A stretch of DNA of 64,000 bases from Garcia nutans (GCA_947685225.1 CANTUV010000007.1:11366501-11430500), one strand, 5' to 3'. Positions 37,251 to 48,814 are shown, counted from the stretch's first letter. The notes: a model not told the origin generated them from the letters alone. Translations and numbers: made by a program.

Positions 37251-37663
37251 GTATTCGCTCAGACAATGGCTTGGAATTTCAGATGCATTCTTTCTATTCT
37301 GAAAAAGGCATTTATCACAAAACTTCTTATGTTGAGACTCCTCAACAAAATAGCATAGTAGAGAGGAAACATCAGCATATACTCAACATAGCTCGATCTT
37401 TGTTATTCCAAAGCAAATTACCTCGTTCTTTCTGGCATGAGAGTGTCACTCATGTTGTCCATTTGATGAACAGATTGCCTATACCTGTGTTGAAAAACAA
37501 AACTCCTTTCAAAAGTCTTTTTTCTCAACCACCTAATTATTCTCACCTTAGAGTCTTTGGGTGTGTTGCTTTTGCTTCTACCTTAGACAATCATAAACAC
37601 AAGTTTTCACCTAGAGCAGTAAAGTGTATTTTCATAGGTTTTAAATCTTCGGTCAAGGGTTAA
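37226..37663 (+). pseudogene. Copia integrase core and C-terminal remnant
   Basis: This frame continues the integrase: IRSDNGLEFQ (second catalytic Asp), ETPQQNSIVERKHQHILN (catalytic Glu) and SFWHESVTHVVHLMNRLP. The downstream block LRVFGCVAF...KFSPRAVKCIFIGF is typical of the copia integrase C-terminus. It ends in a stop at 37661-37663, before the linker to RT. Confidence 0.87.
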
Positions 37664-37809
37664 AAGCTATTTTATTTAAATTCAAACAGAGTCATGATCT
37701 CTAGACATGTTATCTTTCATGAAGATGTCTTTCCTTATACAAGTATGAGACATAATCTCATAGAATTTCCTTTACCTACTACTAATCATACATCACTACC
37801 TTTTCTAAT

Positions 37810-39600
37810 TTGTCTCATCTTAGAAGTCAAACTCAACCCATATTTACGGAACCTATACTTGCTTCACAACCAACTACTCCAACAAATACTATACCTACTG
37901 AACCATTACAACAACTTTCATCCATATCGACTAAATCACAACCTCGTAACATTTCTTCGCATCATCCCACACTAACTGAATTACATAGTTCGACCATTCG
38001 AAAATTAACCAGAACAAGGCATCCACCTTCATACCTGAGTGATTACCATTGTAATATGGTGTCTCAGCATCCTACATATCATGATTCTAGTTTTCCTAAC
38101 ACTTTTCAGTTGCAGGGTTCTCCACATCAAATATCTTCTATTTTAGGCTATGACAAGTTGTCTCCAAGTCATAAAGTTTTCTCTATCCATATCATGCAAG
38201 ATGTAGAGCCTAAAACATATAATCAAGCTGTCAAGGATCCTAAGTGGCAAGAGGCTATGAATGCTGAAATCAAATCCTTGGAAGAGAATACTACATGGGA
38301 ACTTATAGAGTTGCCTGTTGGAAAACTTCCCATCGGATGCAAATGGGTTTTTAAAATCAAGCACAAATCAGATGGCATAGTTGAAAGATTCAAAACACAT
38401 TTGGTGGCCAAAGGATTTACACAGCATGAAGGTGTTGATTTCACCGAGACTTTCTCCAGTGGCTAAGCTTACAACTATTAGAACATTGCTGGCTATTGCT
38501 TCTATTAAGGGTTGGAACCTGCAGCAATTGGATATTAACAATGCTTTTCTTCATAGTAGGGGTGGACAAAATAACCGTAAAAACCGAACTGACCGAGAAA
38601 CCGATCGAAACAGACCGAAAAACCGGTTAACCGACTGGTCGGTTCGGTGTTCGGTTCTAAATTACATCAAACCGAAACTGTTCGGTCGGCCAACAGTTTC
38701 ATTGCTCAGAAAACATAACCGACCGAAACTACTCCTCTTCTATTTCATGTGTATTTCGTTTTGTTTTGAAACGGTTCGGTGTTCGGTTTTGAAACAATGA
38801 AATTGATGGTATTTTGATCTCTGCAGCAGAATAAACCAGATTCAATGATTTTTAGTCTGAACCGAAACCGACTGAATTTTTTTGGTTCGGTTTTTTCGCG
38901 GTTTCTAATTTTGTTCGGTCGATTTTCGGTTACTAACATCAACGATCGGTTTTTGGTCGGTTTGGTTCGGTCGGCCGAACCGAGTTTGTCCACCCCTACT
39001 TCGTAGTGATCTACATGAAGAAGTATACATGGTTTTGCCACAAGGGTTTCAAGCCAAATCACCAACTCAAGTCTGCAAACTGACCAAGTCTCTGTATGAA
39101 TCGAGACAAGCCAACAGAAAATGGAATGAGAAACTCACTTCTGCCTTAATTCAGAGAGGTTACTCATAAAGTTCAGCAGATTGTTCTCTTTTCACTAAAG
39201 TCACTTCTCATTCTTTTATTGCTTTATTGATATATGTTGATGGCATGATTATGGCAAGTAATGATATGACAGAAGTCAGGGACATTAAAGCTTATTTGCA
39301 TAAAGCTTTCAAGATTAAATACTTAGGGGCTTGAAATAAGCAGAAGTTCAAAAGGGATTCACATGTGCCACAGGAAGTATGCCTTGGAGTTATTGCAAGA
39401 TATTGGGTTTCTTGGTTTAAAACAGGTTAACACTCCAATGTTACCTAATATGAAGTTCTCTAATGATTTAGAATTGTTGACATACATCACTTCTTATAGA
39501 ATACTTATTGGCAAACTGTTATATCTTACACATACACTGCCTGACATATCTCATGCTATTCAAGTTCTTTCATAGCTTCTTGATAAGCCTAATAGAATAC
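37810..39600 (+). pseudogene. Copia reverse transcriptase, interrupted
   Basis: The linker and RT start are open from 37810 to 38464 (WQEAMNAEIKSLEEN, TWELIELP, GCKWVFKIKHKSDG, VAKGFTQ). After a frameshift the RT continues (LQQLDINNAFLH), is split by the MITE at 38557-38998, and resumes from 39007 (VYMVLPQGF, LIYVDGMI, in which the usual YVDD is YVDG). It then reaches PDISHAIQVLS near 39575. RT would synthesise element cDNA; the altered catalytic motif, MITE and frameshifts make it dead. The RNase H domain that should follow is absent. Confidence 0.87.
38557..38998. mobile_element. 442 bp hAT-type MITE inside copia RT
   Basis: Inverted ends taggggtggacaaa / tttgtccacccta bound a sequence rich in cggttcggt and accgaacc. 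An 8 bp flanking duplication is present as cttcatag (38549-38556) and cttcgtag (38999-39006), differing at one base. An 8 bp duplication and these ends are typical of non-autonomous hAT elements. Removing it mentally rejoins the RT frame across the insertion, so it landed in the copia element rather than being part of it. Confidence 0.9.
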
Positions 39601-39654
39601 TTTTCAGCCTTTTCTATTTTCTTGTCCAAGCTTGGAGTGTTGAATATTCACACT

Positions 39655-39860
39655 CCAGCTTGGGAGGAGGGCTATGAAGATATTTATTGTAATCAGTAAG
39701 TTAGTTTGGTAGAAGTCAATGAATGCAAGTGGGCTTAGCTGGATATTAGTTAGTTACTTTCAGCTAATTCTAGTAGTGTAACTAACACAGTACTTTATGT
39801 ATAAAGGTTTAATTAACACAATTCAATGAAATCAGATTTTTCATTTCTCTTCTTTCTTGT
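39655..39860 (+). repeat. Probable 3' LTR of the second copia element
   Basis: A purine tract (cttgggaggaggg, 39658-39670) precedes tatgaagatatttattgtaatcag. The following ~190 bp include a tactttatgtataaagg TATA-like region, typical of a copia LTR. The expected initial TG is mutated and the right end is not certain because there is no partner LTR to align. Confidence 0.5.
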
Positions 39861-41060
39861 TTGTTGCCAAATAAAAAAGAAGAAATTAAAAAATAGTTAA
39901 ATTATAGGAAAAAACAGAGAGGGTATTTTCATACGTGAGAAATTGAGAATGTCTTCAAAAGGTCGCTCGTGCTATTTTTTTTTTCACACACGTGCAAGCG
40001 CATGCTTCCAACGTTGTGTGCAACTTACCCCTTTTTTTTTTTTCTCATAAATTTAATTAATTAACGTCAATCAAGGAGCCGTTGTGCCCTTGGATCAAGT
40101 GATCAATCATTTCAACACTGCTATTCACCTAACTTAATTAAGTTTATATTAGAGGGGAGATGTATTTTAATCCCACACTATAAACTTAATTAAGTTTATA
40201 TTAGAAGGGAGTTGTATCTTAAAAAATAATTATTTTAATTCCTCTGTTAATAAAATATATAACGACATCGTATGAAAAATAAATGTGTCTAGAGGTAAAA
40301 ATATATAAATTAACATTTAAAAAATACATATATTTTTAAATAATAAAAATATATATTTCTAAAAATTTCAAAACATATTTAAACTATATAACTTAGAAAT
40401 TGAAAAAATAAATTTAATATAATATAATAAATTTTAAATATATAAATTTTAAATTTTAAAAATATATTTAAAATTATATAAATAAGTTACTTAACATTTA
40501 TAGAATCTTAAAATTTTATCAAGAATCATTTCAAGGGTTCAGTACTTTGTACTGGTAAAATCAAAATTTTTATTACGTTATTATATTATTATAATAAATT
40601 TTAAAAATTAATAATTTTTAAGCCAAAATATATTTGGGAAATTTTAAATTTATATATTTTTAACTTTTTAGATTTATTATATTATAGTAAATATTAAAAT
40701 TTAATTTATATATTATATATATTTTTAAGTTTATATATTTTTAAAATTTTAAATTTATATATTTTTAAATAAATTTTAAAAATGTATTTATTATTTTAAT
40801 TTTTTTTATTTTCGCTACTTAGAAATGTATTTTTTAAAATTTTAATTTATATATTTTCCCCTATTGCTTTTGCAAGTACACATTTACTCTCCATACAGCG
40901 TTGTTATATGTTCCGCTAATAGAAAAGTTAAAATAGTTATTTATTTAGAAATTTTAGTTTATTTGCATCTATAATAAATTTAAGAATAAATTCATATTTT
41001 GGCAGTAGTATGGGAGCAAAAATGCACTTTCCTCTTATATTATATACATGGTCCTAAGTT
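39861..41060. other. A+T-rich spacer
   Basis: No gene is seen. A short direct repeat, aaacttaattaagtttatattaga, or close variants, occurs at about 40130 and 40184. (AT)n lies at 41060-41085. Confidence 0.45.
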
Positions 41061-41720
41061 ATATATATATATATATATATATATTATGGATGAGTATCGG
41101 GTTGATCAGCTTTTAAAAGTTAACCAACCCGATCATTGTCAATTAAGTTAAAAATTTTATTATTTAAAATCCATTACTACTAATTGAATTGAATTAAATT
41201 TAGTTGATTTTACCATATTTAATCAGTTTTAACTAATAAATATATAACTAAAACTGATATTAATAGATTTAAATTGACATAATCAATTAAATTGATGAAA
41301 ATGACAGTCGGACGAATTGATTTGAGTCATTTGCTTATTCCTAATATATACTTTTGTTATTGTTCTTTTTTTATTATCGCAATTTTTTGTTATTGTAATT
41401 TTTTTTACCTTTGATTCTTGATGGTCAAATATAAAAATAACATCCTGAAAGATAAATTTAAAAAACAAGTAACAATGTCAGTAGCAAATAACAAAAAATA
41501 AGTGCATTGTTAATAAAATATTTTTTCTAATAATTTAAAAATAAAAAAGGTATGAATGCCAAATAACCTTAAAAATTGAAATTTATAGAGGAAATTTCGC
41601 AGTTTTTCCATCTCTCTCTCTCTCTCTCTCTTTAAAAAAAATTATGTAACTTATTTTTTTCATTTTTTTCTCTGTACTTCTCTTTTTTTCATCCATCTAT
41701 TTTCTTTTCATTTTTTCTTC

Positions 41721-42152
41721 CATCCAATGTTTTCAAAACTGTATCAAACACCAAATTGGATTGATGATTTATTTATGATTCAACCAAATTGACCTAGGTT
41801 TAATAATATAGTAATATTATAAATTTTTTATTTATACATATTAATAAAAAAATCTAAAATTAATAGAAAATTTTAAAATAAAAGTTTAAAAATAAAAAAA
41901 TATTTTATTAATTCAAAAATATTAATACATACAAAAAATTAATCTAATTTTTTCTCTTATTTTTATTAAAAATACTTAAAATATAGAGAAATGATTCAAT
42001 TCGGTTTTGATTTGGCTAGTTTAGTCCAAGTTAGCTAGTTTTAACAGTTTTTAATAAAATCTATTTTTCGTTATTTTTAAACTAAACCAATCTTTGTTTC
42101 TATGTTTTACCAGCCCAACCGACCAGTCCAACCCGATTTAAAAAACAATATA
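41721..42152. mobile_element. Degenerate hAT-like non-autonomous element
   Basis: The left end, aatgttttcaaaactgtat, and, on the other strand, the right end, ttgttttttaaatcgggttgg, resemble inverted ends of a common plant family with gttttaaaaccgg-like termini. The interior has ggttttgatttggct and ccaacccgatt blocks. No target duplication was found. Inference from resemblance. Confidence 0.35.
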
Positions 42153-43529
42153 TCTATTTCTCTCCCTCCCTTTTTTTTATTTTCTTTTCTATAAGCAGAA
42201 AATTGATTTGATTGTCCATATTATTTAATCTTTTCAATATATCTATATATATGTTTGTTTTTCTTATTCTTCAATTGTAATATAAAAAGGTTTTGTTTTC
42301 CTTTAATGGTAATATATTTTTACATGTTTGATAAAAAATTTTAATTTTTTTGCAAATTTTTTTATTTATTAATTTTTTATTTATATTTTCTGAATGTATT
42401 TATATATTTTTTTCAGTTATATTTATTTTATTTTAATGTTTATTTGAGTTTTTTTTATTTCAATATACTTGTTTAATTTTCTCAACATATATATAATATA
42501 TATAGATGTATTCACCTATTAATATATACACTATATATATAATATCAATACAACATCTATATAACATACACAGACATATAATGTGTGTATATCGTGTTGA
42601 TTTTTTTTTTATTTTTTATGTTGTATTTTAACTTTTAAATCATATAATGTTCTTAATGTAATGTATATGTTGTATATTTATACTGATAAATATTGAATTA
42701 TAATTAGTAAAAAATATAATTTTCTTTTAATATTGTGTATAAGTTTTATATATATTATATAAATATTTTATTTTCCGTTATATATGGTGTATTTTTAGTG
42801 CTAAATCATATAATTTTTTTTAATATGATGAATATGTTGTATATTTGTATCGTTATGTATTGAATTTTAATACATTAAAAAAAACACACGTACTTATGCA
42901 AGAAATTATATTATCTCTCTGTACTTTTTAGGTGTCCTAAGACACACCTTTACTGTATTAAAATGATATTAAATAGCCCTTAGTTCAACTAATTGTCATC
43001 TCATGATTCTGCGTGTATTACATATACATGATAACTCCCTTTTCTTTAGAAATTTTTATCTTGCCTCGCCATTTAAGACCTTAAAAAAACTTTTAGGTTA
43101 AGTCGATGATTTTCTCTTTCAACAGTTAACATAATCTACAATCAACCCTAAATTTTTCCTAAAATCTATTTTGATTTAGTTTCCTGATAATCGAATTAGG
43201 ATAATCAATTGATTAATCTCAGTTTCTGCTTAGTATTAACGAGAGGCAAAAGGCGGAGATGATAGAGAAAATTTCTTAAATCTTCAAAGGGTTTCTAGTG
43301 TTTTGAAGATAAAAGTTTAGTAATTTGTAGCAATATTGTTAATTGCATATTGTCTTATGTTTGTGATTTTTGGTTTTTAGGTATTTTGTAGTTGAGTTAT
43401 ATAGGGTAATAATTCTTTGGTTATTAAGTGGGAAATTATGAGTTAATGGTTGGGCTAGTGTTTTGGGCTTAGGCTATACTGTTGGACCACATAGGACCAA
43501 TTGGGCTTGGAATAATTAGCATCAATGAT

Positions 43530-45260
43530 ATCAATGATAAAATGTCTGTGTTTGAACTTGGTGATTATCTAATGGCTTATGCTATGATATTATGCATTCT
43601 ATGTACTATAACGCACCAATTGGTGAAGATTTCATATTATTGAGTGATAAAGTTCTATTAGAAATATCTAAAGGTTGGAAAAATGGCGATATACTTAATG
43701 TTTATGTGGCCCATGTAGTGTTTGAACCATAAGTCTGCCCAACAACAACCAAGGTGGTTTGAATGAGGTGGAGTCTAATTTAAATTCCCCTCTTAGGCAA
43801 ACTAGGGCAATCAACATAGAAAAGATTAGCAAATTAAATGCTTCAGCTGAATCTTCATTTGAGGAAGTTAGTTTTTTGGCATTGAGGCTGAGAGAGGGGC
43901 AGAAATAATTAGAGAAGATTTGGCTACTAAGGTGGAGAGGGATGTATAGGAGGCTAAGAATGTTGAACTTCATGTGTCTGATGAGGCAGAATCAAGTATA
44001 AATGGAAGTGACTTTGAAGATTTAGATTATAGAGTTAAGGGTGATGGTGTTTCATAGACTTCAAATAATAGTTGGGGCTATTTTGAATATGATGATGTTG
44101 AAAGAAAGCAAGATATATTAAGTGATTGTAGCGATGATGATGAGAAGCTTAGGGCTATTAGGAAGACAGTAAGAACTCAAAAAAAGGGTGAAATTAGAAA
44201 GGAGAAGAACACTGGCAATGCTCCACTTGGAGAGGTTGGTAGTGATCTTGATTTTGAGGACTTAGATGGGGATAAAAATAAGTATACATGAAAATTAGGA
44301 TATTATGAACCATATTATGCTAGCTCAGATTTTGATAGTTGTGAGAGTAATTAAGAAGATGTTATTAGGAGACAGAATAAGAGAGTGCATTATGACCCTA
44401 TATATGCAACTCCATGGTTTCAGGTTGGCATGGTCTTTAGAGTGTGAAGCAGTTTAGGCAGGCTGTGTCTTACTATGGCATGAAAAAAGGGGTTCAATTG
44501 ACTCTTAGACAGAATAAATGACATAGAGTAAGGGTTAAGTGGTGCAACTCAGGATTTCATTATGAAAACTTACCATGCAGTCCATAAGTGTTTAGGAAAA
44601 ATAAGGATAGACTTTGTAATTTTGAGTTCATAGCTAACCATTTTAAAGATAGATGTATTTCACAACCTAGTATTAAAATTTGGGAGATTAAAAAGTTATG
44701 CAAGAAAGAGTTGAAGGTTTATATGGGTAGGACAGTTAGCAAAAGGGCCAAGTACAAGTATAAGGTTGACTATGCTAAAATAGAGGACTATGTGGATAAG
44801 ATTTTGGAGACTAATCATTGCTCCACTTGTGTAGTGAAGTTTGATGACAATAGTGAAGCAGGAAAAAGACTTTTTCAAATATTTTATGTCTATTTTGATT
44901 ACATGAAGAGAGGTTGGTTAGAAGGGTGTAAGAAGGTCAGTGGACTGGATGGATATTTCCTAAAAAGGATTTGCACATGTCAATTGCTGGTTTTTGTGAG
45001 CAACGATGAGAATCAACATATGTTTTTTATTGCTTGGGTTGTGGTGGATTTAGAAACAAAACAAACTTAGAGATGGTTTATGGGTTATTAAGACAATGGT
45101 TGGGATAAAGAGTGCTGCAACTACGATTGTGGATTTAGGCTTCAAGCCACCTAGCCTGAAATGAAAAGGCAAGTCAGTTTGATTTCAAGGCAATTGGTAG
45201 AGAGGCAAGCGCACTATCAAAGGCTGACTAGACAATGTGTAATATCAGTGGAAACTAATG
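43530..45260 (+). pseudogene. MuDR-type transposase remnant
   Basis: The N-terminal part is in broken frames: PIGEDFILLSDKVLLEIS near 43620, an acidic segment with FEDLD and YYASSDFDS, then RVHYDPIYATPWFQVGM near 44390. An open frame at 44588-45067 follows with CNFEFIANHFKDRCISQPS and CVVKFDD, FYVYFDYMKRGWLEGCK and SGLDGYFLK. The last contains the first catalytic Asp region of the MULE DDE transposase. Similarity ends around 45150 after an ETKQT..W block. The second Asp, the Glu and the SWIM zinc finger are missing; a short C-terminal-like stretch resumes at 45160-45260. It would have cut and reintegrated the element, but is dead. Confidence 0.82.
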
Positions 45261-46051
45261 TGCATTATGCACAATTTCTAGTGAAAATAATATTTTTATA
45301 TGAACTGAATTTATTTTAATATTGCTTAAGTTGCCGGACCAATGATGTTTATAATACATTTTGTGTGTTTTATTGAAAGTTTTTTATATTGCACTTGGGT
45401 TTTCCATAACATAACAAGGTTTGATGTATTAAAGAAGGTTGTGGAAATTTCAGAATATGTTTTAACAACCTGCATTTTGAGTTTAATGAAGTTCCTACTT
45501 TGAAGTGCAATTAAATTTTCCTCTTCTTTTTTGATCTATCATTCTATAATCACATTTCACACCAACAAATTACACTCTATTTTCACACACTGAGCCAGGA
45601 AATTGCAATAAAAAACATAGGATTAAGCCTAGTAGAGGATCAATTTAAATAAGAATTTACTTTTTATTTTAAACAAACCAAGCCTAACTGAGGATCAAGC
45701 ATCATATTGCTAGTGCATTTTTAGTTTAAAATTCAGCGACAGCCAATAAGATACAAAACCAAAAACAAAGCAACAAGTTATTACCTATGCAATTACAAAC
45801 AACATCATCTTCAACTAATACTCAAAAAGTTCTTAGAGAAGGTTATGGAAAGAATGAATTAAACAATTCAAAAGTCAAACTTTATTCAAAATAACCAGAT
45901 TGTTACATCAGTAAGCTCAATTTATAGGTGTTGCATATTCATCCCCATGGCAATCAACAATCTAGTCTAGATACATATTCCTCATTTTTTTACAAAACCC
46001 AAATAAGGAAAAACCACAATAGGGATCCATAATTACATAGACTAAAACATA

Positions 46052-46098
<47 letters not shown>

Positions 46099-46450
46099 GT
46101 ATCCTATCACAATAAATAAACAAATTTCTCAAATCTTCAGTCTTCTGCTTCTTAAACTCCTTCACCCTTCCCAGCAAATCAATAACAACCGACTTCAAAT
46201 GATCTGATGTAGGAGGATCAAACCAAATAAAGTAATTATAACCTTTCCCCTGTATACGATGACAAACCTTCATCAAATGAAATTTTTAAAAGCAAATTGA
46301 GAAAAAAATTTCATCTATTTAACTTACCCCATAGTTCTTATACCCAAAAAATCTCCTCCTTGGGTTCACTAGTGTCCACAACAGCTTGAGATCAGCGATC
46401 AATTTGCAAAGGCAGTGGAATAACTTAGAAGCAAGCTTATCGATATTCAT
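46052..46450 (-). CDS. Small GRF-type zinc-finger protein carried by the MULE (possibly decayed)
   Basis: Two exons on the - strand, 46328-46450 and 46052-46249, splice at GGG|GTAAGTT and TATACAG|GGG to 106 residues. The first exon has LCKLIADLKLLWT and NPRRRFFGYKNYG; the second continues KGYNYFIWFDPP and a basic, K/E-rich helix-like stretch. This matches the plant GRF-finger proteins of the At4g04775 type, whose role is unknown. The family's cysteine after FFG is tyrosine here, so zinc binding may be lost. The last ~15 residues are encoded by the (CA/TA)n microsatellite and give a YVCVCVCVCVF tail. It faces the transposase from the other end of the same MULE. It could be a functional small gene or a pseudogene. 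Confidence 0.55.
46058..46100. repeat. (CA)n(TA)n microsatellite
   Basis: About 14 CA repeats followed by about 8 TA repeats. It overlaps the 3' end of the GRF-type reading frame, so repeat length changes would alter that tail. Confidence 0.9.
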
Positions 46451-46856
46451 TTTTAAAATCAATCAAAGTGAAAGAGAAGAAGTTTTGATTAAGAGAAGTT
46501 GGAGAAATTTAATAGATATTGCCCTAAATAAATGAATTTAAAGGCAAAACAAATTAGCCATTGAACAATTTTGGTCGAATAGAAGTTGAATAGAGAGAAA
46601 AAATAGGAAAAATACTCACCTCACATGCCACTAACACATGCAAATCACATGCTCTTTCAGTCGTTGAGTTAAGTGTCTTAATATCATTTTAAGATAGTAA
46701 AGGTATGTATTAAAATACCCGAAAAATACAATAGGCTAATAGAACTTTTTGCACAAGTGTATATGTTTTTTTATGTATTAAGCCTAAATTTAAATTATAA
46801 TAGAATAATAGAGAGCATAATGTATACATATTTTTTAATTAACATATACACAAAAT

Positions 46857-47727
46857 ATTCAAAGGTTCAAATAAGTCCTTGAACTATTATTAATATCTCA
46901 ACTCAGCCCTTGAAATATTTTTTGGATCAAATATACCATTTTTCTATAAAAAGTGGGTCATTTAAATCCTTAATATTAGAAAGAAAAAAAAAGAAGCTAA
47001 TTTGCCATTAAAATGATAAGGTGGCATTTTGAGATCCATTTTATTTAAAATATATTTTTAAATAACTAAAAATTTTTAAAAAGATATTTTTAAAAATATT
47101 AAATAAAACTTAAATATTATAAAGCAAAATAAAAAATAAAAAATAAAAAAATTTGAAATAAGAAAAGAATTTATTTTTATTAAAATTAAAAACATTTAGA
47201 AATCATAAAAAATATTTTTTTATTTTGTGACTAGAAAAATAATCATATTATACTGATTAATGTTTAAAAATTTATAAAAATGTTAAAATTTAATGAATAT
47301 AAAATTATGAATTAAATTTATAAAAACTATTTTTTTTATCGTACAAAAATTAATTTTAATAAAAATTCTTATTTGATTTTTGATTTTTTTTAAAACATGA
47401 TGCAGAGTATAAAACATTTATTTTTATAATCTGTAAAAAGTTATTATTTTTAAAATATTTTTAGAAATATATTTTTCATTTAATTATTTAAAAATATATA
47501 TTTTTAAATTTTTTTTAATTATTTAAAACATATAAACTGAATAGAATATATTTACAGTGTCATATAAATATTTTAATGATAAATTAACTTTTTTTTGTTT
47601 ACTAATGACAAGAATTTAAATGACCCATTCTTAATGAAAACAAAGAATATACTTGATCCAAAAAATATCTCATATGTCGTGTTAAGATATTGATAATAAT
47701 TTATGAGTTTATTTAAATATTTGGCCT
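46857..47727. mobile_element. Second non-coding long-TIR element (MULE-like)
   Basis: The left ~120 bp (46863-46979) matches the complement of 47602-47727, with shared blocks including aggttcaaat/aggccaaat, atattttttggatcaa, gggtcatttaaat and a cattag/atattag end. A 9 bp direct repeat, acacaaaat, flanks it (46848-46856 and 47728-47736); six bases separate the left copy from the aligned inverted end. Long inverted ends with a 9 bp duplication fit a non-autonomous MULE. The ~620 bp interior is A+T-rich without coding sequence. Confidence 0.78.
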
Positions 47728-47860
47728 ACACAAAATTTATACAATATAAGTATATAGCACGAAAGAAGAAAAAATATTGAATTTTTATAATTTTGACACA
47801 TGTTTTCATAAAAGTGAAAAAAAATTGACTATAATATTTTTAAAATTAACATTCTTTTTT

Positions 47861-48190
47861 CTAGCTCCAAAAACTCGTCCTCACTTTGGATTGCAGGCTG
47901 CAACTCATCTGTATAAAGTCGAAATCGCTAGTAATCGCCGGTCAGTCATACGGCGGTGAATTACTCGGGTCTTGTATACACCGCCCTTCATACTATGGGA
48001 ACTGGCCATGCCCGAAATTGTTACTTTAACCGCAAGGAGAGAGATGCCGAAGGTAAGACCAGTGACTGGAGTGAAGTCGTAACAAGGTAGCCGTACTGAA
48101 AAATGCGGCTGAATTACCTCTTTTTCAAGGAAAGATATTGAGTACTTTGATTTGACACTGGTTTATACCTAAAAAGAAAGAAGCTATGTA
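47861..48190 (+). pseudogene. Nuclear copy of plastid DNA: 3' end of 16S rRNA and start of the spacer
   Basis: The sequence follows the 3' end of plastid 16S rRNA: ggattgcaggctgcaact, tcgctagtaatcgccggtc, gtatacaccgccc, gtgactggagtgaagtcg and taacaaggtagccgtact. After the anti-Shine-Dalgarno region (ttacctctttttcaagg) it continues with decayed 16S-trnI spacer (gatttgacactgg). Most differences from the plastid sequence as I know it look like C-to-T or G-to-A changes, as expected for methylated nuclear DNA. It is not a functional rRNA gene: only the last ~270 bases of 16S are present. The frame at 47777-47959 is an accident of this sequence. Confidence 0.93.
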
Positions 48191-48329
48191 AGGGTGTTTA
48201 TGCAAATACCCCAAATTTATATTTGGAAATCTAAAAATATTAGTATATTACCTTGTTGAAGTTAGTAAAGGGCTTGTAGAAGCAATGGATCCAAAACTAA
48301 AGTACGGGCTTTGGAGACCACTTTATACA

Positions 48330-48575
48330 TCAAAATATTGAAATATTTTTTAAAAAATTTTTTAGTTAGTTATTTTATTATAAACTCATTATAAATTATA
48401 TAAAATTTATAAATTCATAATAAATTTATAATAAGCTCATTATAAATTTATTATAAACTAATTAAAATATGATATTTTGATAAATATTTTATAAATTCAG
48501 ATATTTTGATAAATAATTTATAAATATTATAAATTTAAAATTATTTTTAGTTTTTGTTATATTTTTATTAAAAGT
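48330..48575 (+). repeat. Dispersed ~240 bp A+T-rich repeat, copy 2
   Basis: Aligns along its length with 48815-49050 in the same orientation and with 9957-10205 on the other strand. Shared blocks are tattttattataaactcattataaatta, aaaatttataaa, atatgatattttgataaatattttataaatt and tttttattaaaa. Confidence 0.6.
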
Positions 48576-48814
48576 CCCAAAATATTGCAACGAAGATGTT
48601 AAACATTAGACCCAAATAAGATTAATGGGAGCCCACTGGGCAAACTCTGTAGGTTGAAGTTTTTATACTTAAACCGTTTTGGAAGGCCTAATTCAATTTT
48701 TGCAGGCAAGGGCCCAAGGCCTCCTCACATTGCAGGCAAGGACTTGCATTTCGCAACAACTAATACACAATTCTGCATGGGTACTCAATTTACTATTTAT
48801 TATATATAAAATAA

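Larger units (their letters stand above)
35333..39860 (+). mobile_element. Broken Ty1/copia element lacking the 5' LTR and RNase H
   Basis: Domains follow in copia order on the + strand: gag, zinc knuckle, protease, pre-integrase zinc finger, integrase, RT, then a polypurine-like tract and probable 3' LTR. Many stops and frameshifts occur. No LTR or primer site precedes gag; the array at 31.1-35.0 kb lies there instead. The stretch after RT jumps almost directly to the polypurine tract, so RNase H is deleted. A MITE splits the RT. Confidence 0.85.
42866..46784. mobile_element. MULE with ~128 bp inverted ends
   Basis: The left end (42866-42993) and the complement of the right end (46657-46784) align over about 128 bp. 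They share ttaatacat, an aaaaaaaac run, a cttatgcaa/cttgtgcaa block, acctttact, taaaatgatattaa and ttagttcaac/ttaactcaac. Between them lie remnants of a MULE transposase (+ strand) and a GRF-type zinc-finger gene (- strand). Outer limits are uncertain by several bases and I could not identify a 9-11 bp target duplication. Confidence 0.75.

Noticed and set aside
41080..41320. MITE starting at atgagtatcgggttgatcag
   Set aside because: The head resembles hAT-type elements but I could not find a matching inverted right end or a target duplication.
47777..47959. Open frame over the plastid insert
   Set aside because: Its second half is translated 16S rRNA sequence.
47861..48130. Functional rRNA gene
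   Set aside because: Only the 3' end of 16S is present, with many transitions and no upstream rRNA.
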